From Tolypocladium sp. Sup5 PDA-1 (taxonomy: Eukaryota; Ascomycota; Sordariomycetes; Hypocreales; Ophiocordycipitaceae), in assembly GCA_000750105.3 (NCBI GenBank), contig JPHH03000007.1:620001-684000 (forward strand): a stretch of DNA of 64,000 nt. Direction: 5' to 3'. Of this stretch, positions 1 to 11,074 are shown piece by piece. The first letter of the stretch is position 1. The number at the start of each line of letters is the position of its first letter. A model generated the notes under the pieces. That model saw nothing but the letters and a program-made list of their open reading frames with translations. It was not told the DNA's origin and did no database searches. The position numbers and the translations under genes were made by a program.

Positions 1-2086
1 CTTCTCGACATGTTCAAACTCCGATGGCTGGCCCGGCACCGCTCGACGCCAGAACGAGATTGGTCTCGACGCAGCTACACAATGCGGCGGATGCCCTCGA
101 CCTTTTGACTTTTGCAGCCACAAGCAGCCAGGACGTGGAACGTGACTCAACTCCGCCAACCGGAGACAAGCAAGGCACGGCGGCCCACGCCTCTCTGGCA
201 AACACATCTTCCGTCAACAGAGCTGCGGGCCAGACGAGCAAAGAGCAGTCGGCATGGAGGGGCTTTGTTCTCGTTAAGAGGGCGCTGGTGTCGAAGAGCG
301 AAGTCTTCGAATATCTTGACTTCTTTTTCGAGACACTTTGGCCCTTGAAGCCAGTCATTCCCGCGTACTACCGGGACAAGGCCAGATACAGCGTCCTCGC
401 CAAGGAAGAGCCGCTTCTGCTCACTTGTCTGGTCACCATTGCCTCTCGATACGTGCCTCTGTCAGGCCCTCATGGCGAAATACGCTCAGAAAGGATACAC
501 TGGCAGTCGTGGAAAATACTTCAGAGATGCTTGCAGTCCGTGCTCTGGGGCTCTACAATTACCAGGTCCCTGGGCGCCATAACCTCCATGTTGCTTCTCA
601 TAGAATGGCATATGAAGTCCGTCAACAACCCGATGGACTTTGCAGAAGCTGAAAACGAAATGTCCGAGTTTGGCGAGGAGGTATCGAGATCCGGCAAGGA
701 CCTGACGAATGGTGCCCTCTCGCTCACCGGGCAGCAGCGATATGGCTTGACTTCGGTCTTGGAGAAGTTGAACATTGTCTCAGCAGCATATCGGAGCAAT
801 AAGATGTCCTGGTACGTATGAGATCACACGCACATGGAGGCTCTAAATAGTCACAAACACCGGGGTTCTAACACTGACGCAGGATTCTCCTCTCGAACAC
901 GATTGCTCTGGCCCACGAGGGTTGCTGTTTCGAGACTGGAGCCTGCACGAGCAGCCTGCCACTGGAGTCTGATTCGGTCAGGCAGGAGTGGAATCGCCTA
1001 CTATGCGTCTTCATATACTTGACAGACGAAAGCCTCGCCACGCGGCTAGGTTTGGACTCGCTTTTGCCTGAGCGATCCAGACAAATTGTCAAAGAGCGGT
1101 TCTTCACATCGTTTGCCAACTCATTACCCGATAGCCTCCTATGGGAGGGCTACTTTGAACTTTCTATGGAAGCAAGAAAAGGTCGCGAGTTATTACATTC
1201 ATTTAGAAAGTCGGGGCTGGGCCTGCCCGGCATCAACATGCTTCCGGACCTGGAGCATCTTCACCGAACGCTGGACCGCTGGAAACGCCACCACCTTCAT
1301 GCTCGCCAAGGTAAGTAGGGTTTTGCTCTTCATCAATGGTAAGCGGGATAATTGAACGATAACAGATACGAATCCTCTCCTACGGTCGTGCTTGAACATT
1401 GAGTATCAGTACGTGGTCATGTACAGTTTAGCCCCAGCGTCGCAGGCTTTACAGACAATTTCGTCACAGCCTGCAGGAGACGCGCTCTCGAGCCAAAACG
1501 CATCTGCCCTATCTGAACTCGCCGCTCAGGCAAAACAAGCCTGCTATGATCTGTTATCAGTGGTCGTTCACACCCTTGGGCCATCCCAACTTCTGACATA
1601 TGTGCCCGTCCGGTTCTGGCTGTTCATTGTAGCAGCAAGCCTCCATTTGCTCAAGGTAGCTCAAGACCCGAAGCTTACGGGTTGCGACACTAACACTGCT
1701 TTCTTCAGGAAACGCTGACGACATGTCAAGATGTGCCTGATTCAAATCCCAACATCCAGCTTCTGCGAGATGCCATCACAACAATCCACAACAGTTCTCC
1801 CGATGATGCGCATATGGCGATCAGGTATTCCAAGTTTCTGGGCACGATTCTCAAGGCATCGCTGCAAGCCACGTCCAGCTCTGGGGTTGCGAGACAGAAC
1901 CCTCCTTCGAACCCAGAGACCGGCGGGACATCCGATACGCCTTTCGACGCTGACGATTTCGCTTTTGGCTACGATTTTGACGACGTGGGGACCTGGGATT
2001 TCCCTCCGGACTTTGAACCTGTTTCCAACCCTGTCGCCTGGTGGGATACGTCTCTGGGAAGGTCCGGACTCTCTCGATTTCCATGA
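1..2086 (+). CDS. Zn2Cys6-type fungal transcription factor, C-terminal part (5' truncated by window)
   Basis: The reading frame is open from base 3, so the start and any Zn2Cys6 DNA-binding motif lie upstream of the window. Exons: <1-811, 883-1310, 1366-1655 and 1709-2086. The joins keep frame, and TTCTAAC and CACTAAC branch-like sites precede two acceptors. The visible protein carries a fungal-specific regulatory (middle homology) domain, shown by blocks such as FEYLDFFFETLWPLKPVIP near the start, a junction reading MSW-ILLSNTIALAHEG and later LNIEYQYVVMYS. The C-terminus is acidic and aromatic (FDADDFAFGYDFDD), as expected of an activation region. The overall pattern resembles Aro80/ARCA-like nuclear regulators of amino-acid catabolism, but that subtype is an inference. 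A perfect hairpin begins 11 nt after the stop. Confidence 0.8.
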
Positions 2087-2096
2087 TCAACCGAGA

Positions 2097-2131
2097 TTAG
2101 GCTCGTTTATGGTGACCATAAACGAGCCTAA
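2097..2131. repeat. Perfect 17-bp inverted repeat with 1-nt spacer
   Basis: Two 17-nt arms (TTAGGCTCGTTTATGGT and its exact reverse complement) are separated by one G. The element starts 11 nt downstream of the transcription-factor stop and would form a strong hairpin in its 3' UTR. No flanking gene or target-site duplication was seen. Confidence 0.95.
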
Positions 2132-5100
2132 CGCGGCAGTCTCAATACGCGGCCGGCCCCGGATTGAGCCCGAGGCTGCTGACAGCCAAGGAAACAAGAA
2201 TATCTCGTGCTCTTCACTGGATAATTCTCCCGAAGGTCCCGCAGACGGGGTGTGAAGGTGGATAGGCATTCCGTCCTCCCGGGTTGTCGGCGGTCCAGAC
2301 TGCCAGCAACGGCAACTTCCCTCTGCACTGCCGACCGACCGACCCATGGTGATGATTGGTGTACAATTTTTCCCATGATCCATGCAGCAACGACTTTCAA
2401 CGGCCACTTTGCAAAAAAGTCGAAGCCGACATCGATGCTTGGCGGCTCACAGCAATTGTTGCGTCGGTGGCGCAGTCCGTGGCACGCAATTCCTTCGGTC
2501 CGAGTCAGCCAGTTCATCAAAGCTACCAAGGCTACGAAGCATCAAATAAGGAGTCCCACCGGGAAGTTCTTTTGTTCCATCGTTTGTTCCATCGGCAAGG
2601 AAACGAGATGGTGATGATCCAGCTCACACGGGGGACGATGGGCGTTGTTGCACGCGACGTGGGTCCGACCGACGGAGCACTTCCGGCGTGTCTAATTCTG
2701 GACATGTGCCATGGCTCGCAGCCAAAATTGGTTCCGGCAGGCGGGCAAATTTATCGAATGGGACTTTACGGATACTTCCCGGTGCAATCCCGGCGCGGCA
2801 ATGGTCAGGGGCATCCCGACACAGCGTGGCGACTACAGGTACGTCCTCGTACTCGTCCGGCGACGTCGAGGACGGCGCGGTGGAGGGAACTGATGGGTCA
2901 CATTTCCTGACATCCTTGCCGGTGAATTTATCAATAATGTAAGCGACCAAGGACTTCCCCAGTGCGGGAGCCGCGGCTGTTATCAGGGGTATCCTCACCG
3001 AGCGGGTGGGAGCCCAGGGGGAAGAATAACGATGGCATCATGGCAGCGGTGATGGGCTCCGCAGACACGGACGAAATGTGACGATTTGCTCCTATCATCG
3101 GCAAACAGTTACGAGTATCTGCGGCTTTTGCCGCGAGCAAAACTTTACTGGGAGAGACGAGACGAGACGAGATGAAACGAGAGGAGCCCGACAACGTGGC
3201 AAAAACAGACCACCACCACCAGCGAGAGCCATTACAATACAGTACTGTACGAGCAAGTCGCGCCGATCTGCACATCCGTTGTGGGCACATGCCCAACGGC
3301 GCAACGGTTCGACTGTGACGCCGGCCTTGTCCCTGTCGTTGCCTGCATGCGCCACGTGTACCGAATCTGCTACGACTTGCTGTGCACCGATCATTCAGGA
3401 GCAGCGACGGCCTGCGTCGATCAACGGCGGAGCTGGTCGGCTCTCGTCACTCATACCTTGCAGTGACGAGTGACGGTTTGTGACGAGGACGTTGGGCGTC
3501 GCCTCCGAGCCCCGGCCTGACCGTCAAGACCGTCTGCAGGTTCGTCCAGGGCAGTCTGCGTCTGTGGGGGGCAAGGTGCGCATGCGTCCGTCACAGTGAT
3601 GAGTCGATGACTGATGGCGAAATGCAAGAGCCGGGCTTGCAGGGATGGCGGTTGGGGGGCCTTGGGGCACAATGCAATGCAATCTGTCGACGCACAGGCA
3701 ACCCGCGAATCCTCACGCACATCAGCAACAGGATGGCACGAGCCAGCCCGCGGCCTTGCCTGGGGAACGGCGTCAGGGCCTGGTGGTGAATGGGATTTCT
3801 GGAAGCGGAAGCCGAGGGAGAATCCAGGCCTTCCCAGCGGCATGGACAGATTGCCGACGACGCCCCAGGGATGGATCCTTGACGATGAGGCTCTAGTTGC
3901 AGCGTCAACTTGCCTAGAGCGGGAGGTTGGCGTCGTTTCTCAGCGGCTAGAGGCTGGCCTCTGAAGGACTGAGGTCTTTCACCCAGAGAGCTCGCAGGCC
4001 TAGACCGGCACGACATCGACTACCAATAAATACTTTACACGGTTGACGGCACCGAGAAGCGCGTATGACGGGCTCGATTCGACAACGATGACCTGCCTAC
4101 GGACTACATTGGGCATAGGGAGCACGGCAGCTGCAGTATTGTGCATCAGCCATCAGCTGCTGTGTGGCGAGCGGACTTCTCAGGCGGGCGAGTAACAAGG
4201 CCAGATGGTTGGATCGGAGGAGTGACGACGATTGTTGTTGGCTGGCTCAGGTCCATTTGGCGACTTCTCTGGCTGGGGGGATGGAAGGGGGAAGCCGACG
4301 TACTCGTACATAGAAGCTCCCGTACGAGTACACAGAACGCGGGCTGATACTGGCTGACGCTGGATGCCTTGCGGGATGGGATCATCGTCAGCCAGCTGGC
4401 CCAAGCAGCGTCACGTTGAACTGTCGAGGTTTGTCTTGGCAAATTGGGCGCAATTAGCCCTTCGGCTGGTAAATTACCCGTACTTTCCATGTTCTCTGGT
4501 TCTTCTTGTTGGGCAACGCCTCGGTTCATGTTGACGAAACCTGCCCGGGCAGTGTCTGGCTGCTGCAGGTGGCGCTGGAACAAGAGCTCAGGTGCTAAAA
4601 TGGAGCGCTAATAATCGCCTTGGGGGAACTGAGATGGAGAGCGGGCCTTGGGTGGCGCGGCTGCAGCCGTCGCTGGGGACTGGTTGTTTCCGGGCGCCAC
4701 AGCGCTTCGAGCCCCGCTGGGGGCCCTGGAAATACCCCTGGATCCTCTCGTCCATGGCCCCCCATCCTCCCAGGCTCCCGTCCCCTGGTGGGACGCTGAG
4801 AGGGCACCTGCAGGCTGCAGGCACGGGTGTTAGCCTGAGGTGTCTTGGTGTGGGCCCCTGCAACGGGCTGTTGGCAGATGAAGCTCTGCCCGCGAGTTGG
4901 TTGACACCGCGAACGCCACGGGCGAGCGGCACGATAAGAGTAGGTGATGACGGGAGGCGAGCGAGGGTGACGACTGATATAACAACGAGAAACCGCCCAC
5001 GCGGTCAGTCAGATCCAATTTCTCGGGCATCGTCTCCTCAGCAGCCGGGCCCTGTGCTACGTGGGTGCTCCCGTCCTCCTTGTGGCTTGCCCCGAGTCGC

Positions 5101-5693
5101 CGACGACGACGACTGACGAAAGGACAGGACAGGCATGCGTGCATACCCGCATCTGCACGAACCGGCAAAGTCGCTTACTGCCAGCCAGCCAGGGGGCACG
5201 ACGACTGTGACGAGAGGAACAGAGGCAGGCAGAGCAGAGCAGGACAAGCCCCATCGGAAGTGGGACAACGACGACGACGACGACGACGACGACGACCTGG
5301 TCCCCAACTCCCACGACATTGGCTTCTCTCCCCCCCACCGCTATGATCACCGCCCCAAGGACCTCCCCATTCGTCGCCCGTCCACAGCCGTGAGCGGTTG
5401 CGCTGAGCTACTCCAGCCTCCCCACCAACGACCCCTGGCACTTCGAGTCGCCAGTGTCCGTGCCAAAGGCCAACAGCACCACACATCCCCCGGGTCCGGT
5501 CCCAGTTCGTCACCCTCTCGTGCCAATTACCGCCAGGCTCCCCCCCCGGGAGCTACCAGGGGCTCGGCGACCCAACAACGCCGAGGAGGAGCGACGCCAG
5601 GAACCAGGATATATTGGCCCGGGATTGGGTTCGTTTGCCCGCCAAAATAAGGTACCCGGCCAGGGCCAAGCCAAAGTTCTTGGCCCATCATCC
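2132..5693. other. Intergenic region, no supported gene
   Basis: About 3.6 kb between the transcription factor and the next gene. Open frames here lack ATG starts, splice-site support or recognisable family motifs. It contains GAGAC-type low complexity near 3155, a TACGGACTAC motif at 4098-4107 and a CGA trinucleotide run near 5269. The last several hundred bases are C-rich and probably hold the promoter and leader of the downstream gene. Confidence 0.6.
5269..5296. repeat. (CGA)n trinucleotide microsatellite
   Basis: About nine consecutive CGA/ACG triplets lie in intergenic DNA. This is a simple repeat; no coding role is supported. Confidence 0.9.
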
Positions 5694-8600
5694 ATGGGTC
5701 ATCAGCACCAGAACCGGGGTCACGGTGGTAGCGGTAGCGGTGGCGGATCTGCTGGCGCTGGCTCTGGGTCCGGCCGTGGTCGTCGAGGAGCTCGTCGTCC
5801 TCGTGCCCGTCGTCGTTCGGGCCGTCAACAGATGAAATCCTTTCTCGACCTCGAAACCACGCCCGCGGCTTCCATCAGCTCGTTCTCGATCGGCGGCGCC
5901 CGTGTCCATGTCGACGAAAACGACGCCAGCTTCCTGCTGTCGTCGCCCAGGTCGAGCGTTGCTGCTAGCACCAACACCATCATCATGACTGACACCGCCA
6001 CGGAAGCTGCCGTAGTGGTCCCTGGCGCCGCCACGGCCAACACCACCACCACGACGAGCGCAACGACCTCCTGTTCGAGCACCGCCATCGTGAGTCCTGC
6101 CACGAGCAGCGCCAGCACCGGCAGCCGAGGCGGCAGCAGCAGCAGTAGCACCAGCGTTGCCGCGAGTCATCGTCACCGTCACTCGGTGAAGCCCAACCTC
6201 GGCCATCGTCATCACCAGGGGCATCAGCGATTCTTAGACAGGCTGGACGACGACGGTGACGACGACAGCGAGATCCATACCCAAGACGAGCCTCCCCTCC
6301 GCAACCGCCGTCACCGCTACCAGCACAGTCTTCGCCTCCTCGACAACTACCTCTGGCCAGACCAGCGTCCGTCGTCGTCGCCGAACCACCAGCCGCGAAG
6401 CTGGAGTCGCAGTAACTGCAAAAGCCCCGTGGTGCAAAACGCCCCCAAATGCCTCCGGGCCTCGTCCGACGAACCCTCCCCTACCATCGACAGCCTAGCG
6501 TCATCGATGACCATGACTAGGGACGAGTTCGAGGCGCTCCCTCCCACGATCCAACGAAAGGTGAGTCCATTGCTGCGTCTTTATTCTGTCTTTCCCGTCG
6601 ATGCCCCATGCCATGTCCATGGCCGGATCTTCGATGGTCCAAAGGGGGAAAACGCCACACCACACGAACACGGTTTCGGAGCTGTGGAGGGCCGTCAAAG
6701 GCACAGGCACAGACACGCAGATGTCAAGACACACGGACGCACACACAAGTGACAGGTCTCACCCGAGTCCACGCTTCGTGCCTGTTGGGGCGAGAGACTA
6801 AAAGCAAGCAAATGAGCACACAGTGGGCTGTCTCTGCAATGCTGCATGCAGAGTACTCACAGCCACGCACCTGTTGGCACGCTGCAGCACTCTCGCTGGT
6901 GCTTGGGCTGTTGATCCGTTCTTGCTGCTGCTGCATGTTTGCCTGCTTGCTTCTTCGTCCCTCCTTCTCGGTCCGCGTCGACGACTTACCACGAGGCTGT
7001 GTGGATATCTCCGTTGGCCGGTCCGGCGCCCTGGGTCCTGTGTGTCTGGCAACTGTCTGCCGCCCTGCCGGTCCGTTGTTCTTGCTCTGGCCCGTTCTGT
7101 TTCTTTGGCAGTTGCTTGGCACGACGCAGCACATCACGGGCATCTCCTTGGTCCGAGTCCGTCCTTCTCCATCTCTCCCCATCCCGCTCATCCCTTTCCT
7201 CCCTGCGGCGTGCTATTCCATGCACGCTGCAACTAAGACCACGGGCAGCGCTGGGGCCCTGACGGGGACGAGTAACACCCCGTGATCCATGACGGTTGCT
7301 TCCCTCTCGCAGCTCTGGCCAATTGCCCATCTCCTTGATGTCACCGCTGCGCGCGCGAGCCCTCTCCATGTCCACCTGCCGTGAGGCTGCACTGGACCCC
7401 TGTCTGTTCCCCATGTCATGGGCTGTCAGTTTTCTTTTGTCTCTGCATCATCACCAGCAGCCAACCCACAACAGTCGGCCGAGCTGGGCTCGAGCGAGCC
7501 TGCTACGGGCATGCTACAGGCATGCTACAGGCCTGCATTGCATGTTCGTTCCATCCTCCACACACCCGATTCATGGCATGCGAACCAGCATGTCCGTCCC
7601 GTTCCCTCCCTCCAACGTTGGCCGCCGCCACTGTCTCCTCCCCAGGGCGCCGTTGCTTTCGATGGCACAGCAATAGCGCCATGGCTGCCCCGAGCCTTGG
7701 TCCTGGACTCCTGGTCCCGCCTTCGACAATCTGCGTCATCGTGGATGCTCCTCGCGGATACTATGCCAGTGCTATATCCGTAGCCGCCCGTCGCCTTACC
7801 CACCCCATCGGCGCACAGCTCTCGTTCCTGCGTTGAGACATGCCATTCCCCTTCCAGCTTACTGCGCTTTTACATCACATAGTCCCTGGACGCATTGCAT
7901 CCAAGCGCCCCCTTACATATTCCATATCTGTTGCTCCCTCCCACCTGCTCTTGCATTTCGGCATATCTCTCCTTCTCTTGCCCGCGGCAACTAATCCGTC
8001 GTGTCGCTGCAGTACTTCTCCACGCTCGAGCGCCTACGCTTTGCTCGAAACCCGGATGGTTTCGACAACCAGGGTGTTGGCATCGAACCCTCTCACCACC
8101 GTTCACCGTCTCCGTCACCCCGCGAGGAAGACGAAATCCGACCACCACGGCTCAGGCTTGGCTTCAGCTCAGACGAGCTTGACAACGCCCCTCACCGCCG
8201 CTCACAGCCCAACTACAAGCCCGTGCGCGTTTACTCGAGCCCAGCCGAGAGGCTTCGAATCCAGCGTCACCAAAGCTGCGACCAATTGGCTTCTCATCGC
8301 CGCCGCCAGAGCGTTATCCTGGATGCCACCGATGAGGCATACATCAGGATCGGCAAACGTCAGTCAAAAGCACCCAGCCCAGGCGGTTCGTTAGACAGTC
8401 GGACCACTTTGCAACCGGCCGCCAAGATGCACTCCTCCACGAGCGACCAGGCCAAGAGGAGCCCAGATCTCAAGAAGACGGCCGACTGCATTTACGACAG
8501 CTTCCGGTGGCTGGAGGAGGACGACGAGCTGGATTTGCGACTCTACCTGGACGACTACCACTTCAATTTGCGAGAGGAGGTGCCCGCGCCGAGCAAGCAC

Positions 8601-9452
8601 CGGCGTCCGTCATTCCGCCGCCACTTGTCCATCAACAAGCTGCCGTTTGGTGGGCGTGTGTCTGGGACGCTCAGTCGTCCCGCGACTAATGATGCAGCCA
8701 TGTCTCCAACGTTCATGAGCTCCCCAACCAGCTCTGTTCCCGGATCCCCGGGCCATGTTCGCAGAAGATCCCGTGCTCTGTCCCTGATATCGCCAAACAA
8801 GCAGACCGTGCCCGCTGCATCCACCATATCGGCCGCCACAGACCCCGCCGCGTCACACTACCAGGACCCCGATGCCCGGATGAAGCTCCGTGTATATCTT
8901 GCCTCGCCACACAAGTTTGACGAGGCCATTGAATTTGGGTTTCCATCTATCGATGAGGTGCAGGGCAAGGAGAACAAGACCCACAAGAGATTAGGCTCTT
9001 GCCAGGAGACACCAAGGCTCCGCACGTTTCTCGAGGACGACATATCCTCCATGTACAGCGAGGCGTCGGCAGCAGACCCCGAGTCGCCCAGGACGCCAGA
9101 AGCTGTCGAGAAGCAGCTGCCTGGGCGGGCAACACGAGCGAGCCAGGATCCGGGGGCCACACCAAAGGTGGATTATGCGCAGGCGCCGGCTTCGTCGCGA
9201 GAGATGACGCTGCGGATGACATTGACGCGCCCCGATCTTCGCGCTCACGAAGATCAGATTTACGGCTGGCAAAGGCCCCCCGTAGGACGAAAGTCACAGA
9301 CTCGAGACGAACCCCTCTCGCCGCTCCCATACGCCCGTGACGGCAACTCCAAGGAGAGCATCGAGCGGCAATTCGCAGCGATGGACCAGGAGGAACTGGC
9401 AAACGACAATGGCGTCGTGCGGCGCTTCTGGAACCGGGTCCGCCGGACATGA
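5694..9452 (+). CDS. Conserved fungal protein of unknown function, largely disordered, with a long intron
   Basis: Two exons are proposed, 5694-6560 and 8013-9452, separated by a 1452-nt intron with a GTGAGT donor, a CTAAT branch-like site at 7991 and a CTGCAG acceptor. Phase is 0 on both sides, and the join reads LPPTIQRK-YFSTLERLRFA. The product would be about 768 aa. Residues 1-200 are Gly/Arg/Ser/Thr/His-rich low complexity. The second exon has ordered-looking blocks (DELDLRLYLDDYHFNLREE, MKLRVYLASPHKFDEAIEF) and ends with a short basic tail (FWNRVRRT). I recognise no catalytic motif, signal peptide or membrane segment. The start is uncertain: ATG at 5694 or at 5832 (MKSFLDLE), with the frame open upstream to 5454. 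Some homologues may be labelled mucin-like because of the Ser/Thr content; I assign no function. Confidence 0.65.
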
Positions 9453-11074
9453 TGGCGAGACCGCTGACAGCTTACACCACTCATTCCTCCAGAGTACTGC
9501 GGTACTCGAGCACACACAAGTCAATCATTCTTCATGAATGGCAACTATGACGGCTTCCGTCAAAAGTCCTTCATTCGGAGCCTTTTTCCTTTTCTTTTTC
9601 TTTATTTCCCATGGGAAACGATTTGCCTGCTGCTTTTACTTATACCCTAGCTACATATAATTGCCTCTCATCACACCTTCCCGCCGCCTCCGTCGGGCCG
9701 GTTTTCTGTTGTTGTTCCGAGCGAGAATTCAGAGCCTGCTTACAACCAACTTCATTGGGAGGAGTTTAGAGGAGTCATTATTTGGCGGAACCATGGATCT
9801 TTAACTTTTTCTATCAGCGTCACACGGCGGATTCAATAGGGGGCGCTTTTTGGGCGTGGATCCGTGGACTCGTTTGGGGGCGGATGGCTTGAACCGCACA
9901 CCAGTTTTGGAGTTGAGGTTGTGGGAGGACTTGGCGGAATCGGAACTGTGATGCGGCCGCCACGCGAGGATGTATTGAGAGCGGCGATGCAGCCGGTGGA
10001 CAGACAGGCTTGTTAGCAAAGGCAAACTACACCTTGAGGCTGTACTACCTTGACTACTTCTTTTCCAGCTCGCCTCTTGTGATGCTGGAGCCGCCATGCA
10101 CTGACTCGGACGTGCGAGTTCATCCGATCGCCAGCAACATCTTGCACAACACACGAGCGAGTAAGCAAGCACAGGCAACGCTCCAGCCATGTTCTGCATT
10201 CCTTTTTCCCACGCCTCGCCTCGCCTCGCCCCCGTCATGCGCACCCCCCTTCCGATGCGCGCATGCAGGGCCGCCGGGCGATCAGCTCGCCACTTTGCGT
10301 GAGCCCGTTGAGCCCGTGAGCCCGCCCGTGTAAGCCAGAAAAGAGGATCGCGACGGCGTCAGCCGCAGCCGCAGCTGCAGCGAGATACATACATACGGAC
10401 GTGGCCTACGGACTACTTACTTACCGCGGTAATTGAAAAAGCAACGACGCAGGGTACACACGTGCGCCGTTTGAAGACGCGATGATTGGGGACCGGCCGG
10501 GTCAGCGGTTTGGTACTGCGTACTGTACGACCCGGCTGGGAGCTACTTGCGAATACTGCATGTACGTGGATCGGGCGCTCATCGTAAACGACGCCCAGGC
10601 ACCGCATGATGAAGGCGTCCAGCCTAGAGTCAAGAGGGCGCGCTCGTACATAGCACTGGAAATATAGGGCAGAGCGCCGCTCGTCTCAAGCCCGTCGCAC
10701 AACAGACGAGGCGAGGTGGAGCGCTTCTGCGCAAATAGCGCGAGCGCTCAAGCCCCCTTGAGTTGCTGCATGCAGGCGGCGTCTCACCAGCAGCGAGGAG
10801 CTGGGGTTCAAAGAGTCCCAAGCCGAGGTATTATTGTCCAACCTTTGCATTGGAGGCAGCTGCAAGTCCTTTACGTACAATTCACCCATACAAGCTCCTC
10901 CTCTTCCATCCGGCTTGCTGCTCCGAACCGGACGGCCCTGCTCTTTCGTCGGTATCCAAGCTGCCCGACATTCATATCCCTCCCTTCAGTTTCCAACTCT
11001 CACCTATATCCACGATAAAAAACGAAAACCCGCTAAAGAGACATAGGTCTAGTAGTGCTTTTTTGTAATACACA
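9453..11074. other. Intergenic region, no supported gene
   Basis: This lies between convergent genes (unknown protein + and VPS10 -), so it holds two 3' UTRs plus about 1 kb of extra sequence. TACGGACTAC occurs at 10407-10416. A basic 147-codon minus-strand frame (9801-10244) was considered and not accepted. Confidence 0.6.

Noticed and set aside
2624..2998. 124-codon minus-strand frame downstream of the transcription factor
   Set aside because: No ATG start (GTG only), no splice signals and no similarity to a known family.
6608..7285. 225-codon plus-strand frame inside the 1.45 kb intron
   Set aside because: Composition is Cys/Leu/Ser/Arg noise without domain or splice support; better explained as intron.
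9801..10244. 147-codon minus-strand frame ending in a basic segment (KTGVRFKPSAPKRVHGSTPK)
   Set aside because: The basic tail looks somewhat protein-like and a GCTAAC site lies upstream, but no intron model gives a convincing protein and I know of no family. Left uncalled; RNA-seq would decide.
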